DNA of 33,673 bases from Chara braunii (GCA_003427395.1 BFEA01000431.1:1323804-1357476), one strand, 5' to 3'; counted from the first letter of the stretch, positions 19,977-29,604 are shown. The notes: generated by a model from the sequence alone, not told the origin. Numbers and translations are program-made.

Positions 19977-20643
19977 TCACGAGAAGACTGACAAAAGATT
20001 TGAAAAAATATGAGATCCAGTTTCCAACCACTCTGGTGTTGTATGGTAAGAAATTCTAGCCATTTTCCAACTAGCCCATAATTCATTCATCCACTTTACC
20101 AATCCCTCATCCTTCAGGTTCTGCGTATTCAACCGAAAATATCCTCGACCTCTACTAAAAGGAGAGGATATTATTGTTTGAATAATAGACATGGGGTGGA
20201 ACCACTCCGAGAACGTCATTGTCTGAATGTATCAGACGATAGGGATCAATCAGCTCTAAGGAATTCACAAGATTAGTCAAAGTCAGTTTGTCTCCTGGGT
20301 GTTGTGAAGCTATAGAGACGTCTAGTAAGGAGTTTCAATCACCGACCAAAACCAATTTGTCGCATACCGGAATAACAAACAACAAGTCTTTAAAAAATAT
20401 GTGTCGTAATTGAGGGTCTGCGGGGGCATAAATCGATGCAACTATCCAGTACTGATCCAGGATCAACAGTTTGATCCAAGCCCAACGACCCCATAAATCA
20501 GCATAGTAATCTACTATTTCTGCATCAAGGGTTCTATGAATAAGAATTTTGACTCCCCCTTTGGAGCCCATGGTAGGAGACCAAATTTGCGGGTCATCCC
20601 AGAGAATTGGAGATATCAAGGACCACTGGGCCCTCCACCCCAA
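19977..20643 (-). pseudogene. LINE apurinic-type endonuclease domain, 5'-truncated
   Basis: GSKGGVKILIHRTLDAEIVD, RWAWIKLLILDQYWIVASIY and LRHIFFKDL are typical of the exonuclease-endonuclease-phosphatase fold that nicks target DNA. VLVGD is followed by TGA and then Asn, at the conserved GDFN motif. The N-terminal part of the domain, with the first metal-binding Asn and Glu, is not found before 20643, and the sequence there is of a different character. A more degraded link to the RT lies at 19977-20219. Confidence 0.75.
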
Positions 20644-21060
20644 GGAGCTTCCAGCGTTAACATATCAACAGCGGTGTCGTCCTCAGCTCAAGCATCAATC
20701 GGTGGCGGATTCACTCACTATATGAACCCCGCCTTTTCACCAAACCTTCATGCGACCCCCAGCCTTGCCCATCTTCAAGGAGGACCACCATGGATTTCCT
20801 CGACAGTCATGCCATCGAACGTACCAGGCATGTCGTATGGCATACTGCCTGGAATGGGTCAGTCATCAGCCTTCACTCTATACCCATCAAGCTATACGGC
20901 AATAGGAGGAACCCTCCCCACATACATGGAGGCGGGTCCGACAGTGAGTGTAATGGGTGGGAACGTAGTCCCCATCCTTGGCATTCACGGGACAGCTATA
21001 GCTGCGGCGGAACAGGCTACATCATCAAGACCTCCTGCTGCTCGTGCTCTTCAGTTAGGT
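20640..21060 (+). other. Plus-strand Pro/Gly/Ser-rich open stretch between LINE ORF1 and ORF2
   Basis: Within a 212-codon plus-strand frame (20536-21174) this stretch reads as coherent low-complexity protein, for example AQASIGGGFTHYMNPAFSPN, GMSYGILPGMGQSSAFTLYP and PTYMEAGPTVSVMGG. The minus strand over the same bases has several stops in every frame, although both flanks are minus-strand LINE coding. It could be an inserted exon or gag-like fragment, or by chance an open antisense of a decayed ORF1 tail. No family is recognised. Confidence 0.35.
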
Positions 21061-22016
21061 ACAGAACCGAGCTCATCCCGCATTCGTAGTAACACTGCCG
21101 GGAAACAGAGGCGTCGACCTTCCACTTGTGATTGTCTGCCTCCATGGTTTGAAGATGCTGCTCCGTTCTGTTGACGGCTGTTCCTTTGGCAGTCTGTTTC
21201 CGAGTGGAAAAAAGCTCGACAACGCCGACAACGCGGGGTCGTTGATGAGGCCAGTTTGATTTCCAACTCGTTTCCTTCAGAGGTATCGATCCAAATTTTA
21301 TCTTTCATATTATCTCTCGCCGCCGGGTCAACATCAACCAGCGAAGGTTTGATGCGATCCTGTTCTGGCGGATAGGAGTTTACCACTCTTAGACTACCAA
21401 TCACGCGACTTACTTGAGCTTCCAGGTAAACATATGCATCCAATGGGACTTGAACTGCTACTACCCAAAAGTTTCCCTCGTCTTCGACTTGTCGTTGCTG
21501 CCTTAACTGTGCCTTGGTAAGCCATGGCTTAAACTCAAAGGCATAATGAGAATTACCCATCGTTAGGTCATCGTTCCCTTTTTCCACTAGCCATCTTGCC
21601 ACTTCGCTCGACTTCGCCACATAGGAGATCACATTTGGAGATTCGATCTTAACTCTTCCTCGGCGAAAGGTCTGCACGTCAAAACCGCCATCGGCCCATC
21701 GGAGATCTTCTTGTCTTCGTATCCTCGAACTATCTTCCTTGACATTTCTTGGCAGAAACCTCGCTCCGGAACGGAAGATAAAAGTCACCGTACGCTCTTT
21801 CAACCAGTTAATTTTTGCCTGGTCAAGGACGACGTTCACTCTGAACCTCACCTCATGCCCCTCCACTGTCATTTCTCCTGGATCAATGTCCGGAGGCATG
21901 ATTCCTTCGTCATAACACATCCTCGTCAGTTCGCGTAGTCGGTCATTATCCTGATTGACCTCCCCAGGGACTTGGGGGGGTGAACGTGCGTCCCTGTCTC
22001 CATTCTCTGTCTCCAT
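21051..22016 (-). CDS. LINE ORF1 protein with CCHC zinc knuckle
   Basis: An open frame of 321 codons, starting at ATG 22016 in the context TCCATGG. The N-terminal 100 residues are charged. The middle has a plant LINE ORF1-type (DUF4283-like) pattern: FEFKPWLTKAQLRQQRQ, then FWVVAVQVPLDAYVYL and ARDNMKDKIWID. Residues 263-276, CRRCRAFFHSETDC, form a perfect Cys-2-Cys-4-His-4-Cys knuckle, intact unlike that of the neighbouring Ty3-type gag. ORF1 proteins bind element RNA. The C-terminal 40 residues after the knuckle look degraded, so the stop may be secondary. Confidence 0.75.
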   Translation of the reverse strand: METENGDRDARSPPQVPGEVNQDNDRLRELTRMCYDEGIMPPDIDPGEMTVEGHEVRFRVNVVLDQAKINWLKERTVTFIFRSGARFLPRNVKEDSSRIRRQEDLRWADGGFDVQTFRRGRVKIESPNVISYVAKSSEVARWLVEKGNDDLTMGNSHYAFEFKPWLTKAQLRQQRQVEDEGNFWVVAVQVPLDAYVYLEAQVSRVIGSLRVVNSYPPEQDRIKPSLVDVDPAARDNMKDKIWIDTSEGNELEIKLASSTTPRCRRCRAFFHSETDCQRNSRQQNGAASSNHGGRQSQVEGRRLCFPAVLLRMRDELGSVPN

Positions 22017-22418
22017 GGATACTTGGATACTAACGAAAAGGAAAGAGGGAGAACGGAAGACTCTGGAGAGGAGGGTTAAGGTAAGAGATTGAGATATAAC
22101 TTAGTGGGTGATTGTGGCGAACCACACCAACCTATTCTTCTTCCACACTGATCTTGTGTCATCCGAGGAGGATCTAAGGTNAAGCACAGGAACAGAGGCC
22201 CTTCCCGGTGTTTGCTTGGACTGCCCCCATGGCTACAGTATAGCTACTGTCTAGCTATGACCTCACAACAAAGGTAGTTGCCGGCGCCTCAAAACTACCG
22301 AGGGCATATCTCGGTGGTATGCCCCGCGGCCAAACACTCCCCCCTTACCAGCCCAGGCCGAGGAGACGCTTGGTCCGCGTGTCGCAGCACGGGTGGAAGC
22401 TTTCCGGTCGGACCTCCG
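22017..22418. other. No gene seen; LINE 5' flank and unique sequence
   Basis: It probably includes the LINE 5' untranslated region. One ambiguous base lies at 22181. No feature is supported. Confidence 0.4.
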
Positions 22419-22700
22419 TTTTTTTTTGTTTTTTTTTTTTTTAACAAGGAAAATCACGTTATTCCAGATGAAGGAGAGGCCGGGGACCCCACAATTCGTT
22501 TTCGTACGAATCTGCAAACACAAACAAGATCCAGGACAAAAAAAAGATAAAGCCGATGAAGATGCAGGACAGAAGAGGAGCTGTAGGGTTCGAACTCAGC
22601 TCTGCAGTGTGGAACCAAATCTGATTTCATTCATCCGGTCTAGCTCCAGTCGCGTGTGCTCTACTGGTAGTTTTATCGGCCTTGAACCCGCGCCGCCGCA
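22419..22700 (-). mobile_element. Possible tRNA-derived SINE, A-tailed
   Basis: Read on the minus strand, a tRNA D-arm-like GTAGAGCACACGCGACT (about 22666-22650) is followed by an AGTTCGAACCC box-B-like sequence (22597-22587), a unique body, TTCCTTGTTAAAA and an A-tail broken by one C (22442-22419). The box A/box B match, orientation and A-tail fit a SINE. The A-B distance is larger than in a canonical tRNA, and no target-site duplication was confirmed. Confidence 0.35.
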
Positions 22701-22823
22701 TATCATTCGCTGTTACAGCAGCAAGTCTTCGGTGCGGCAAGGCCCTTACTCTGCTTCCCTCATGCTGGATTGGTCGTTCGGCCTCTTCACCTCCCTTATA
22801 AGTTATCACCCCTCCTCCTTGGT

Positions 22824-23014
22824 GGCAGACCCTTTCGTTCGAATTCCTTATAGGTTGTGCCTGCGCCGCGTTTTGCACAGTCCGGCAAGTGCCGTGTGTT
22901 CCGTCGGGTGAGTGTCTCCTCCATATCTTTTTCTCCTTCTGTCCTCTTCTTTCCCTTATTTCCTCCTCCTCCTCCTCCTCGTCTTCGTCCTTTGCTTTGT
23001 ACTCTGTGTAGTCC
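22824..23014. repeat. 191-bp direct repeat, copy 1 (artefactual)
   Basis: It is identical base for base to 23053-23243, with only the 38-bp Nextera mosaic-end dimer between them. Identity with no divergence, while every natural repeat nearby is diverged, marks a library or assembly artefact. Confidence 0.9.
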
Positions 23015-23052
23015 CTGTCTCTTATACACATCTAGATGTGTATAAGAGACAG
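23015..23052. other. Nextera mosaic-end dimer (mate-pair junction adapter)
   Basis: CTGTCTCTTATACACATCT is followed directly by its reverse complement AGATGTGTATAAGAGACAG. This 38-bp palindrome is the circularisation junction of Nextera mate-pair libraries and is not genomic. Confidence 0.95.
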
Positions 23053-23243
23053 GGCAGACCCTTTCGTTCGAATTCCTTATAGGTTGTGCCTGCGCCGCGT
23101 TTTGCACAGTCCGGCAAGTGCCGTGTGTTCCGTCGGGTGAGTGTCTCCTCCATATCTTTTTCTCCTTCTGTCCTCTTCTTTCCCTTATTTCCTCCTCCTC
23201 CTCCTCCTCGTCTTCGTCCTTTGCTTTGTACTCTGTGTAGTCC
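23053..23243. repeat. 191-bp direct repeat, copy 2 (artefactual)
   Basis: An exact copy of 22824-23014. Only one copy should be kept in a corrected sequence. Sequence after 23243 is unique. Confidence 0.9.
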
Positions 23244-23449
23244 GATGTGTTGGCTCAGGTCTTTGGCTATGGTAGGCCTCGGCGGGAAAGACGTCGGTAT
23301 TTTTTTATTATTATTATTTTTTAAGCAAATGTTGTAAATGAATTAGAGGAGCGTCTTTTCTTTTTTTTCTATTTTTTTTTCCACTCAAAGGAAAGGTTTT
23401 CAGGGGTGAAAAAAGCTCCATTGCTCTCTCCCCTCCGCTCCTACCGAGA

Positions 23450-23830
23450 AACTGGGGCTTCGTTCCACTGCTCACCACATGCACAAAAGACAAAAACTAT
23501 GGCAGTGTATCTTTCCATGTTCTAGGGGAAGATTCATCGTCATTTTGAAAAATTGACGAGTAGTGGGGCAAGGCTCCTGGGCTGAGAAGACGGCTGAAGA
23601 AGATGTCGCTCTCATTTTTTTTTTTTTTTTTTGAGGAGTTGTCAATTTTTCTTCCACGTGGCAAAGGGCTTCCCTCCGTTGCTCACCAAAATAATGTGGA
23701 ATATACGAATCTTTCCCTAGAACATTCAAAAATTCAGAGCCGATTATTATTATTTTATAATTTTTATTACTATTTTTTGCCCATGTCGTTGCGCAGTGGA
23801 GCGAGGCCGACAGTTGGGCGGGGGGCGGGG
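23450..23830. repeat. Dispersed repeat family, two partial copies here
   Basis: The module GGGCTTC-TCC-TGCTCACCA occurs at about 23455-23477 and again at about 23667-23687. The first is followed by GCAGTGTAT, a TTTCCATGTTCTAG core and GGAAGA-TCAT (23502-23536); that segment recurs, slightly diverged, at 33456-33491. T-tracts at 23617-23632 and AT-rich sequence separate them. It may be a non-autonomous element. Confidence 0.5.
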
Positions 23831-24285
23831 GAATAAGGTGACTGCATTCTAATATTTCTGGCGGGGGAGGTGACGTGCTAAATATGCTCGAGAGGACAAG
23901 CGGGTAAACAAGCGTGAAAGGGGAAAAAAAAGAAAAAAAAAAGGGAAAGAAGAAAGGTTAATGAAGAAAAGGATGGCAAGCGTGAAAAGAGAGATGCTGC
24001 AAAATTTTTTTTTTTAAAGAAGAAAAAAGAAAAGAAAAGGGAGGACAAGAGTTCACGCAGGTAAGTAGTAATCGCAAGCAGGACTTGGGATACGAAAGGG
24101 GGGTGGGTTGGAAATGGGAAAGTACTTAGCCAAAAATCTACTGCTCATCTCTCGACATACTACTGACACTAGGACGTAATCAACTGATCTTTTGAGGTAA
24201 ACGCTTTCAAATAGTAGTACACCAACGCCTGGCCGGAATTGCGGTCGGATGCATCTATAACAAATTCCTACTGTGAGTATGCACA
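23831..24285. other. No gene seen; A/G-rich low-complexity sequence
   Basis: 23920-24050 is A-rich with G interruptions and one T-run. Nothing coding is supported. Confidence 0.5.
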
Positions 24286-24785
24286 TCGTCCTCCATCCTC
24301 CTTCCTCTTCGTCCTCCATCATCATTCATCCCCCAACCTCTTCGTCCTCCATCGCGTCCCCTCTTTCTCTTTGAATTTCATTGTCATCCATCTCTCCTCC
24401 ATAGCCCTCTTTGTTCCTTCTCCATTGCCCTCCATCGTCCTCCATCGTCCTTCCCTTTTTGCCCTCCATAATCTTGCTTCCAAATACCTCCCTCCATCGT
24501 CCTTCATCGTCTCATCCCTCTCTCCTCCATAGTCCTCTTTATTGGTTCCCCATCGCCCTCCCTTTTTGCCCTCCATAATCTTGCTTCCAAATACCTCCCT
24601 CCATCGTTCTTCATCGTCCTCCTTCATCCTCCCTCTTTCTCCTCGATCGTCGGCTCCCGCCATCCTCCATCGCCGTTCCTCTCCGTCCTCTCATCGTCCT
24701 CCATCATCATCCATGTCCATCCTCTTATCGCCCTCCGTCATCCTCTCTCTCTCCTTCCTCTCATTGTCCTCCATCGTCCTCTTTA
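24286..24785. repeat. Minisatellite around CATCGTCCTC with a 107-bp higher-order duplication
   Basis: CCTCCATCGT-like units of about 9-10 bp fill the region. A larger block beginning GCCCTCCATAATCTTGCTTC occurs at 24461 and 24568, a period of 107. Both strands look open because the array lacks stops, not because it encodes protein. Confidence 0.8.
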
Positions 24786-25026
24786 GTGAGGTACTATGCT
24801 AGATCCATCCCTTGTTTGTGGGCTGCTGAAGTTGTGGATTTCATCTGGCTCTGCAGGGGACATCTTATTGCTTCTACCCTACGCTTTGGTGTTTCACTAC
24901 CTGGAATAATCTCGATAGTGCGTGAAAAAAATCTCCCTTTCTACAACTGCAGCGCAGCTGGCTCCCTTTCTACAAGGTAAGTTTGGGATAATCCCCCATC
25001 ATCTGGTTCATCTCCCTACTATGTGT

Positions 25027-25057
<31 letters not shown>

Positions 25058-25400
25058 ATAACCTACTGTGTGTTTTGCAGGCCTGTCCCTTGGCAGACAC
25101 AAACATGAGATAAATTCTCTCTTCCAGGTTTTTTCTATAGTAGGCTAAAACGTCTGGACCACAAACCGGCACAAGGACAACCGGAGGACTCCTGTACGCA
25201 TTTAGGGCCACATCCCACTGGCAAGGGACGATTGGAACAAGTGTCTGTGTAGGTAGGTCTCAGGGCTGCCTACGCGATTCATTTCTGTCCTGCCACGTCG
25301 GTAGCTTGCTATGAATTCTTGTGTATATCTGTTACGATGTAAGAGAACTTCTTAAACCAGCTACGCTTGCGTCTCCTGTATGATCCGTAAACGCTATAGA
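24786..25400. other. No gene seen
   Basis: Mostly unique sequence with a T-tract at about 25027-25046. No ORF or RNA gene can be supported. Confidence 0.4.
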
Positions 25401-25648
25401 GGAGGCGGCTAAGACCTCTTAGACTATTGTCTTGTCTTGTTTCCCTGTGTATTTTGACAACAGCGCTCTGTGATGCCATGGCCGGTGTCACCACACTTCG
25501 TGTACTACGTGCCCCCAAGGGCGAGGAGGAGGCTAAGACCTCTTAGACTATTGTTCTTGTCTAGTTTCGCTGTGTATTTTGACGACAGCACTCTGTGATG
25601 CCATGGCCGGTGTCACCACACTTCGTTTACTACGTGCCCCCAAGGGCA
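25401..25648. repeat. 124-bp tandem duplication
   Basis: Two adjacent copies (25401-25524 and 25525-25648) begin GGAGG(C/A)GGCTAAGACCTC and end CGTGCCCCCAAGGGC, with only scattered differences. The start of copy 2 follows directly on the end of copy 1. Confidence 0.9.
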
Positions 25649-26620
25649 TAATATTTATCACTCCAGCGTCCAGACTGCCTATGACAACCTTTCTTTGACC
25701 CATTCCGGGACTGGTTTGGGGGCTTGAAGTTCGTTTTTTGTTCCCTTGCTGGCTCCTTGGAACCTCTTTCCCTACTAGCCTTTCATGCACACAGCTAATC
25801 CACCCTGAGCTCATCTATAGATTCACTACTGACTTGAAGTTTCTCTTACTCTTAAGGTAAAGGAAACAGAAGTTGAGAGAAGAGTGTAGAAAGAACAGAA
25901 AAAAATAAAATAAAAAAATTCCCACTTCTGAAAGATCTACTTTTTGTTGATTCCCGTCAGTGTCGATGATGTACAACAAGTGTGAAGCTTTCTTTCACTC
26001 TTGGGGGAACTTCTTCCTTCGCCGACTACCGCTCCCAATGGACACTTCGCGTTCCTTAGAGTTTCCTGTGACTGCAATGCTTTGCTGCTGCGTGAAGCGA
26101 AGTCATTCTGCTGTGTGTAGTGTTCGCCTCACGGGCCAGTCAGGGTCCAGTAGGAGATTCCTAACACATTTTCAGGCTACCGTAGGGATCTGAGATAACC
26201 CGTCAAGAGCACGTTGAGGTTGACAATGTAGGGAAAAAACAAAAACAAAAACAAAAAAACAATGTAGGAAACCCCGAGGACCTTAAAAACAAATGAGGCG
26301 TTCCACGTTTTTCGGTAACAGGGTGTGCAGCTCCGTACCAGGTCCTAAGAGAGCTCATAATATGCAGCCTTCACTGCCGCTGTTCTGTCCTGGAACGGCT
26401 GCTCTGCAAGGCCCAGAAAACTTTCTAGGGTCTGGGTCTTGGCCCAGGCCCCAAGATCTTGCCCAAATGCCGTTGTCATGACGACACCATTCATCCAATG
26501 GCATGCGAATGCAGCGCCTTTCACCTTGAAGAAGGATTGTCGCCGTAACTTCCTTCTCCTCCGGTTGTGTCTTCTTCACCCTCACGAACTCTGGGACGGT
26601 CCTCGACCAGGTGTCCAGGA

Positions 26621-26651
<31 letters not shown>

Positions 26652-27012
26652 GGTGTCCTCGATCTGACCTTTCTCTATCCCCATGAAAAGGGGCCGACTT
26701 TTCCAAAGCAGTTTTGGTGAAGGGAAGGATATGGTAGCAGAAGCGAAGGGTTGATAGCACCCAACGCCCCCTGCTGATGGCATTGACGAGCCTGTAGTGG
26801 GACTGAAGACGTATGTAGTATGTACCACCCACGGCCTGTGATGCAACATTCGCAGTGATACCTGATGACACACTGTCAGGCATGTCAAACGGATAGTATT
26901 ACATCTCTGGTCGCTATCGTACCAGCGGGAGTGCACCGCCACCAACTAAGGAAGGTAAGGAAGGGTAATGGTAGCGGTCCGACAGCTGGGACCTGCAGTC
27001 CTGATGTAAATA
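25649..27012. other. No gene seen; T-tract flanked by a short imperfect direct repeat
   Basis: The T-tract at 26622-26649 is flanked by AGGTGTCCAGGATC on the left and AGGTGTCCTCGATC on the right. An open minus-strand frame through it encodes poly-Lys and is not convincing. Confidence 0.45.
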
Positions 27013-27083
27013 GCGGATATAGATTGAAGGTAAATTGTCTGCCTTCCAAGCAGGGGCTATGGGTTCGATTCCCGGTATCCGCA
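27013..27083 (+). tRNA. tRNA-Gly(UCC) or tRNA-Gly-like pseudogene
   Basis: The acceptor stem GCGGATA (27013-27019) pairs perfectly with TATCCGC (27076-27082). The anticodon stem TCTGC/GCAGG encloses the loop CTTCCAA with anticodon TCC. The T-loop is TTCGATT, and box B GGTTCGATTCC matches the consensus exactly. The D-stem GATT/AATT is weak, the T-stem has one mismatch plus one wobble at its base, and box A (TAGATTGAAGG) deviates at one conserved pyrimidine. The discriminator base is A, as in eukaryotic cytosolic tRNA-Gly. No intron and no encoded CCA. It could be a functional nuclear gene, an organelle-derived insertion, or a SINE head. Confidence 0.65.
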
Positions 27084-28053
27084 ATTGCGATTTGAACAAA
27101 AAACAAAACGAGATATGTCACCACGGTGGTCGCGGGGACTGTTGTCCTTGCCAGAAATTTGCCCAGCTTGCACTCAATGGACTCAACTCGGTAAGTGAGG
27201 CCGAGTACCAGATCGTACACAAATTGTCTCGTTCTCTGTTACATAGGTAGGATGTTGCAGCCCATCTCTCAAAACTTTTTTACGTCCTCTGTCTGTGTGT
27301 GTCTGCACGTGCCTGTGTTTCACGTCGTCTTTCCTGTGTGAGTTTTAGTTGCCTGACCTCTCCTTCTAACAGCTGTACGCGTACGCCCTCCGCACACTGG
27401 CTGAAACTGCCGACTGCAGATTGATGAGGCATACAGTATTAACCGAAGTGCTCACTGATAAAGCAGCAGACTGAGAACCCACCTGTGCTCAAGAACAGCC
27501 ATTGTTGATCTTACCCTTCGCCCCCTAAGCTCTCCCTCCCCACGATCAGGCAGGCTAAAGAAGACGTACCGGACGTGATGGGATGCGGGAGGATATCACA
27601 AAGTTCTACAACTCCAGTTCTTTTGTCGGACCACTCATACACTTCGGAAATATATAGATCTTGTGCTCACCTACCGCAAGGTATTTTGTTTCTACCTTCC
27701 ACTGTTCAGTAGCTGATTGGGTGTGAATTTGACTGTGGACATACCCAGGATGACTCAAGTTTCACCGGTGCTGCTATACATACGTACGAGACCCTAGTGT
27801 GAAACATGCTCTTTGACAGCTGTCTACAATCAAGCGGAAAATTAACAAGCGTAGGTGGAGTGCAGATCAATATCACAGTGTCTGTCAGAACATGCCACCG
27901 GGCGGTCAGTCCTACAGTCTAATAACGACTCTAATCAAAAGAAACAGTCAATGCTATAAATTTTTAAATCGGAAAAAATGGCAGAGAGGTATTTGCAATA
28001 AATTTAAACGAGTAATTCATTGGCATCTACTTCTGTGACGTTCACCGTGTTCC
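27084..28053. other. No gene seen
   Basis: Unique-looking sequence without a supportable ORF. It could contain the body of a tRNA-headed retroposon, but no A-tail is evident near the tRNA-like gene. Confidence 0.4.
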
Positions 28054-28118
28054 AATTATCACCCCATTTATCAACCCCTTTATCACCCTCTTTATCACCC
28101 CCTTTATCACCCCCTTTA
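28054..28118. repeat. 12-bp tandem repeat (TTTATCACCCCC)n
   Basis: About five units of TTTATCACCCCC with one- or two-base variation. Confidence 0.85.
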
Positions 28119-28307
28119 ATGACTAGTACTCATTAAGTGTGGAAGCGTTGTGTCTTACAGCAAGCAACCCGCCCCAGGGCACAAGCGGCCCAACGTGAAT
28201 GACCACGTCTCACTTGGAGTGCAAACAGGGCATCTGGACATCCATTTGTCTGCTTCACTATCGCCAGCCAGGGCTGGCATTTCAGCAGCACACACACGCA
28301 TGAGTTC

Positions 28308-28620
28308 TTTCCTGGAAAGGTCATGACCGTAGATGACCTAATCTACGGACCCTTAAATTTTTATAATTTTCTGTGAATTCCTCTGAGCACGAAAAATCGC
28401 CAAAGTTGTCGTACGTCGTCAGAATCTGTTAGCCTACACATGGTAGAGTGGCAAAAATGGAAATGCGCCCAATAGGCTTGGTGATTATTTTACAATCAAA
28501 ATGTTTTCTTTTTTCTTTTCTTTTCTGATATTTTTCCTGGAAAGATCATGACCTCATCCACGGAGCCTCCGAATTTTAAAAGCTTTCTGTGAATTCTTAT
28601 GAGCACAAAAAGTCGCCAAA
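28308..28620. repeat. Pair of approximately 90-bp diverged direct repeats
   Basis: Copy 1 (28308-28404) and copy 2 (28533-28620) both run from TTTCCTGGAAAG-TCATGACC through TTTCTGTGAATTC to GAGCAC-AAAA-TCGCCAAA. The 128-bp spacer has no match. Confidence 0.75.
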
Positions 28621-29312
28621 TTCGCCGCTTTGAAATTGCGTGGCTAGGTAGGCCCGCCTATTGGCAATTGTGGTAGCCGCCCCCCCATGAAAAACCCGCC
28701 GGAACTCAGAGGGAGGGCAATTTCCAAGAAGAGGGTGGAGCAGTGGTTTAAAAAGAAGCTACAGTCTTCAGCCGAACACAACATACGGTCATTATTGCTA
28801 TATCTACACTGCAAGTTGCCCCAAATACAGCTGTAATGACCGTGTGTATTCATGTGAAGACGGTAGGGGGTAGTGGTGGTGCATAACCCACCGATACGTT
28901 TTCCAGCCATTTTTTCAGAGTAGCGGCGCACATGCAGCTGTGACTCTGGGGCAGTACCAGGGTGCCGTGTAGCTGGATATCCATCCAGGCAAAACGGGCC
29001 TTGCATGCTGCCCTTTTGCCCAACTAATTGGATACCGAACTAAATGGCACCCAGGTACTTCCCCAGAGTGGCAGCTGCAAGCATGCTGTGACACTGAAAA
29101 AATGGTTGGGAAAAGTACTGGTGGTTCGAAAAAAAAAAAAAGGATAATGAACAGGAAAGAATGACGAGGAGGAGGAGGACTCTCCCGCCCTCTCTTTCTG
29201 CCATGCTTTCTCCCCCCGTCCTCCCTTCTCCTACTCCTAGCATATCCTTTTCCCCAGCCCTGCCCCTTGGCCCGCGCTGTGCCCAGTGGGTAGAACTTGT
29301 ATCCATGAAAGT
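28621..29312. other. No gene seen
   Basis: Unique sequence with a short A-tract near 29130. No supportable ORF or RNA. Confidence 0.4.
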
Positions 29313-29456
29313 GGGACTTGGCCCCGGGGCCAAGTCCCAGCAGCAAAGTTAAGTTTCCTCAACGCCTGAATCTGGACGTGTCAACAGCACATCTCCACAA
29401 ACACGTCCAGATTCAGACGTTGAGGGAACCCAATGCTGCTAGTGGGACTTGGCCCC
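29313..29456. mobile_element. Foldback/MITE-like inverted repeat
   Basis: A perfect 26-bp palindrome with half GGGACTTGGCCCC occupies 29313-29338. Its right half begins a 56-base arm (29326-29381) that is an imperfect inverted repeat of 29401-29456, with CCTCAACG(C/T)CTGAATCTGG as the inner stem and a 19-base loop. So three copies of the 13-mer lie in +, -, + order. The structure lies about 140 bases upstream of a TATA box. A non-autonomous foldback element is the simplest reading. Confidence 0.65.
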
Positions 29457-29597
29457 CGGTTTCAAGCAGAGTACATCGCCACTAACGAGACAGCCCTACA
29501 GGCGAAAAGGAAAAAGAAAAAGGAAAACATTCTCCTTTTTTCCCTATCCTTCTAGTATTTGGAGCCTCTGTCCACACCCCTTGCAAACATGCACCTT

Positions 29598-29604
29598 TAT
29601 ATAA
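29598..29604 (+). promoter_or_regulatory. TATA box of the beta-helix protein gene
   Basis: TATATAA, in the context CTTTATATAAGG, lies about 390 bases before the preferred ATG (29995) and 230 before the first in-frame ATG (29830). Transcription would start near 29630. Confidence 0.5.

Larger units (their letters stand above)
16311..22016 (-). mobile_element. Decayed LINE (non-LTR retrotransposon), interrupted
   Basis: Minus-strand order: ORF1 with zinc knuckle (22016-21051), endonuclease (20643-20335), reverse transcriptase (about 19320-18265), C-terminal region (18264-17460 and 16703-16311). This is the layout of a plant-type L1-like LINE. Numerous stops interrupt ORF2, for example TGA in place of the Phe of the GDFN endonuclease motif near 20337 and TGA in place of the Trp of the NWRP-like RT motif near 19275. 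The 16704-17460 block looks inserted. No poly-A tail is obvious at the 3' end. Confidence 0.8.

Noticed and set aside
22581-22600. Box B on the plus strand at GGGTTCGAACTC
   Set aside because: The core is palindromic; the D-arm-like sequence and A-tail support the minus-strand reading instead.
26355-26945. 196-codon minus-strand open frame with poly-Lys
   Set aside because: It crosses a T-tract that reads as Lys, and neither half resembles a known protein.
28054-28118. Possible CRISPR-like regular repeat
   Set aside because: The units are contiguous 12-mers without spacers; it is a simple tandem repeat in a eukaryotic context.
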